NCBI RefSeq assembly: GCF_037975245.1
Contig: NC_092577.1
Location: 33,924,898 to 33,988,897 of the forward strand
DNA length: 64,000 nt
Direction of reading: 5' to 3'
Source: Apostichopus japonicus
Taxonomy: Eukaryota; Echinodermata; Holothuroidea; Aspidochirotida; Stichopodidae
The position numbers and the translations under genes were made by a program. This document shows positions 63,868 to 64,000 of this stretch, piece by piece (the stretch's first letter is position 1; the number at the start of each line of letters is the position of its first letter). The notes beneath the pieces are model-generated. The model did no database searches. It was not told the origin of the DNA and worked only from the letters and a program-made list of their open reading frames with translations.

Positions 63868-64000
63868 GTAAGTGTGTTTTTTACCCAAATAGTTCTTAGT
63901 TAAATTGGAATTTTATCTGTAACATTACCATGGCCTTTTAACATCTCCATGTATAAAGGATATTATAGATGGAATGTGGCTGAAAACTTGGGGATATCAA

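Larger units (their letters stand above)
55905..64000 (+). repeat. Large tandem array: 1.4-2.4-kb units made of an exon block plus ~80-bp minisatellite
   Basis: Each full unit has the 57-bp exon, about 380 bp of unique intron (from GTAAGTGTGTTTTTTACCC to GGTGACAAACTGATT) and a variable number of ~80-bp minisatellite units. Exon-to-exon distances are 2009, 2437 and 1356 bp. A partial unit without exon starts at 55905 (TATATTTAGTGGAGAATATTG). Units 3 and 4 share variants (TTTCTATTTAAC, TCTTAGTTAAATT) absent from units 1 and 2, so they are the youngest. The array continues beyond the window. Confidence 0.95.

Overview
The window is animal nuclear DNA. Its genes are split by GT-AG introns, its intergenic DNA is AT-rich, and it carries many small transposons, microsatellites and one large tandem array. 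The protein families point to a marine deuterostome-like invertebrate, possibly an echinoderm; this is an inference from gene content, not a measured placement. No bacterial operon, phage, CRISPR array or rRNA is present.

Layout. 1-5.2 kb: repeats only. 5.2-11 kb (minus strand): two tandem paralogous genes for seven-membrane-segment proteins of about 420 and 433 residues. Each has a short first exon and a phase-1 intron at the same place; they may be gustatory-receptor-like. The intron of the second holds a hAT-type element with an 8-bp target duplication. 13.1-15.9 kb (plus): a three-exon type II Golgi sulfotransferase gene of the galactose-3-O-sulfotransferase family, with decayed tandem copies of its 3' end behind it. 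21.0-32.4 kb (minus): a complete 11-exon organic anion transporter (OATP/SLCO, closest in my reading to SLCO4) encoding 675 residues, all exon phases agreeing. 32.7-43.4 kb: mostly mobile-element debris, including an element with inverted ends and an internal ~22-bp repeat array just upstream of the transporter, a 2.3-kb composite element, a tRNA-derived SINE and a hAT MITE. 45.5-47.2 kb (minus): a candidate three-exon gene for a 51-residue protein. 50.2 kb (plus): a first coding exon with a mitochondrial-type N-terminus. 55.9 kb to the end: a tandem array in which units of 1.4-2.4 kb each carry the same 57-bp exon between intact splice sites, set in a ~80-bp minisatellite whose units each carry a juxtaposed AG|GT motif.

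The most unusual item is the 56-64 kb exon array. It runs past the window edge, the exons differ by a single base, and 57 bp is a multiple of three, so copies can be added or skipped without a frame shift. No pathway links the genes in this window; they look like ordinary unrelated neighbours.
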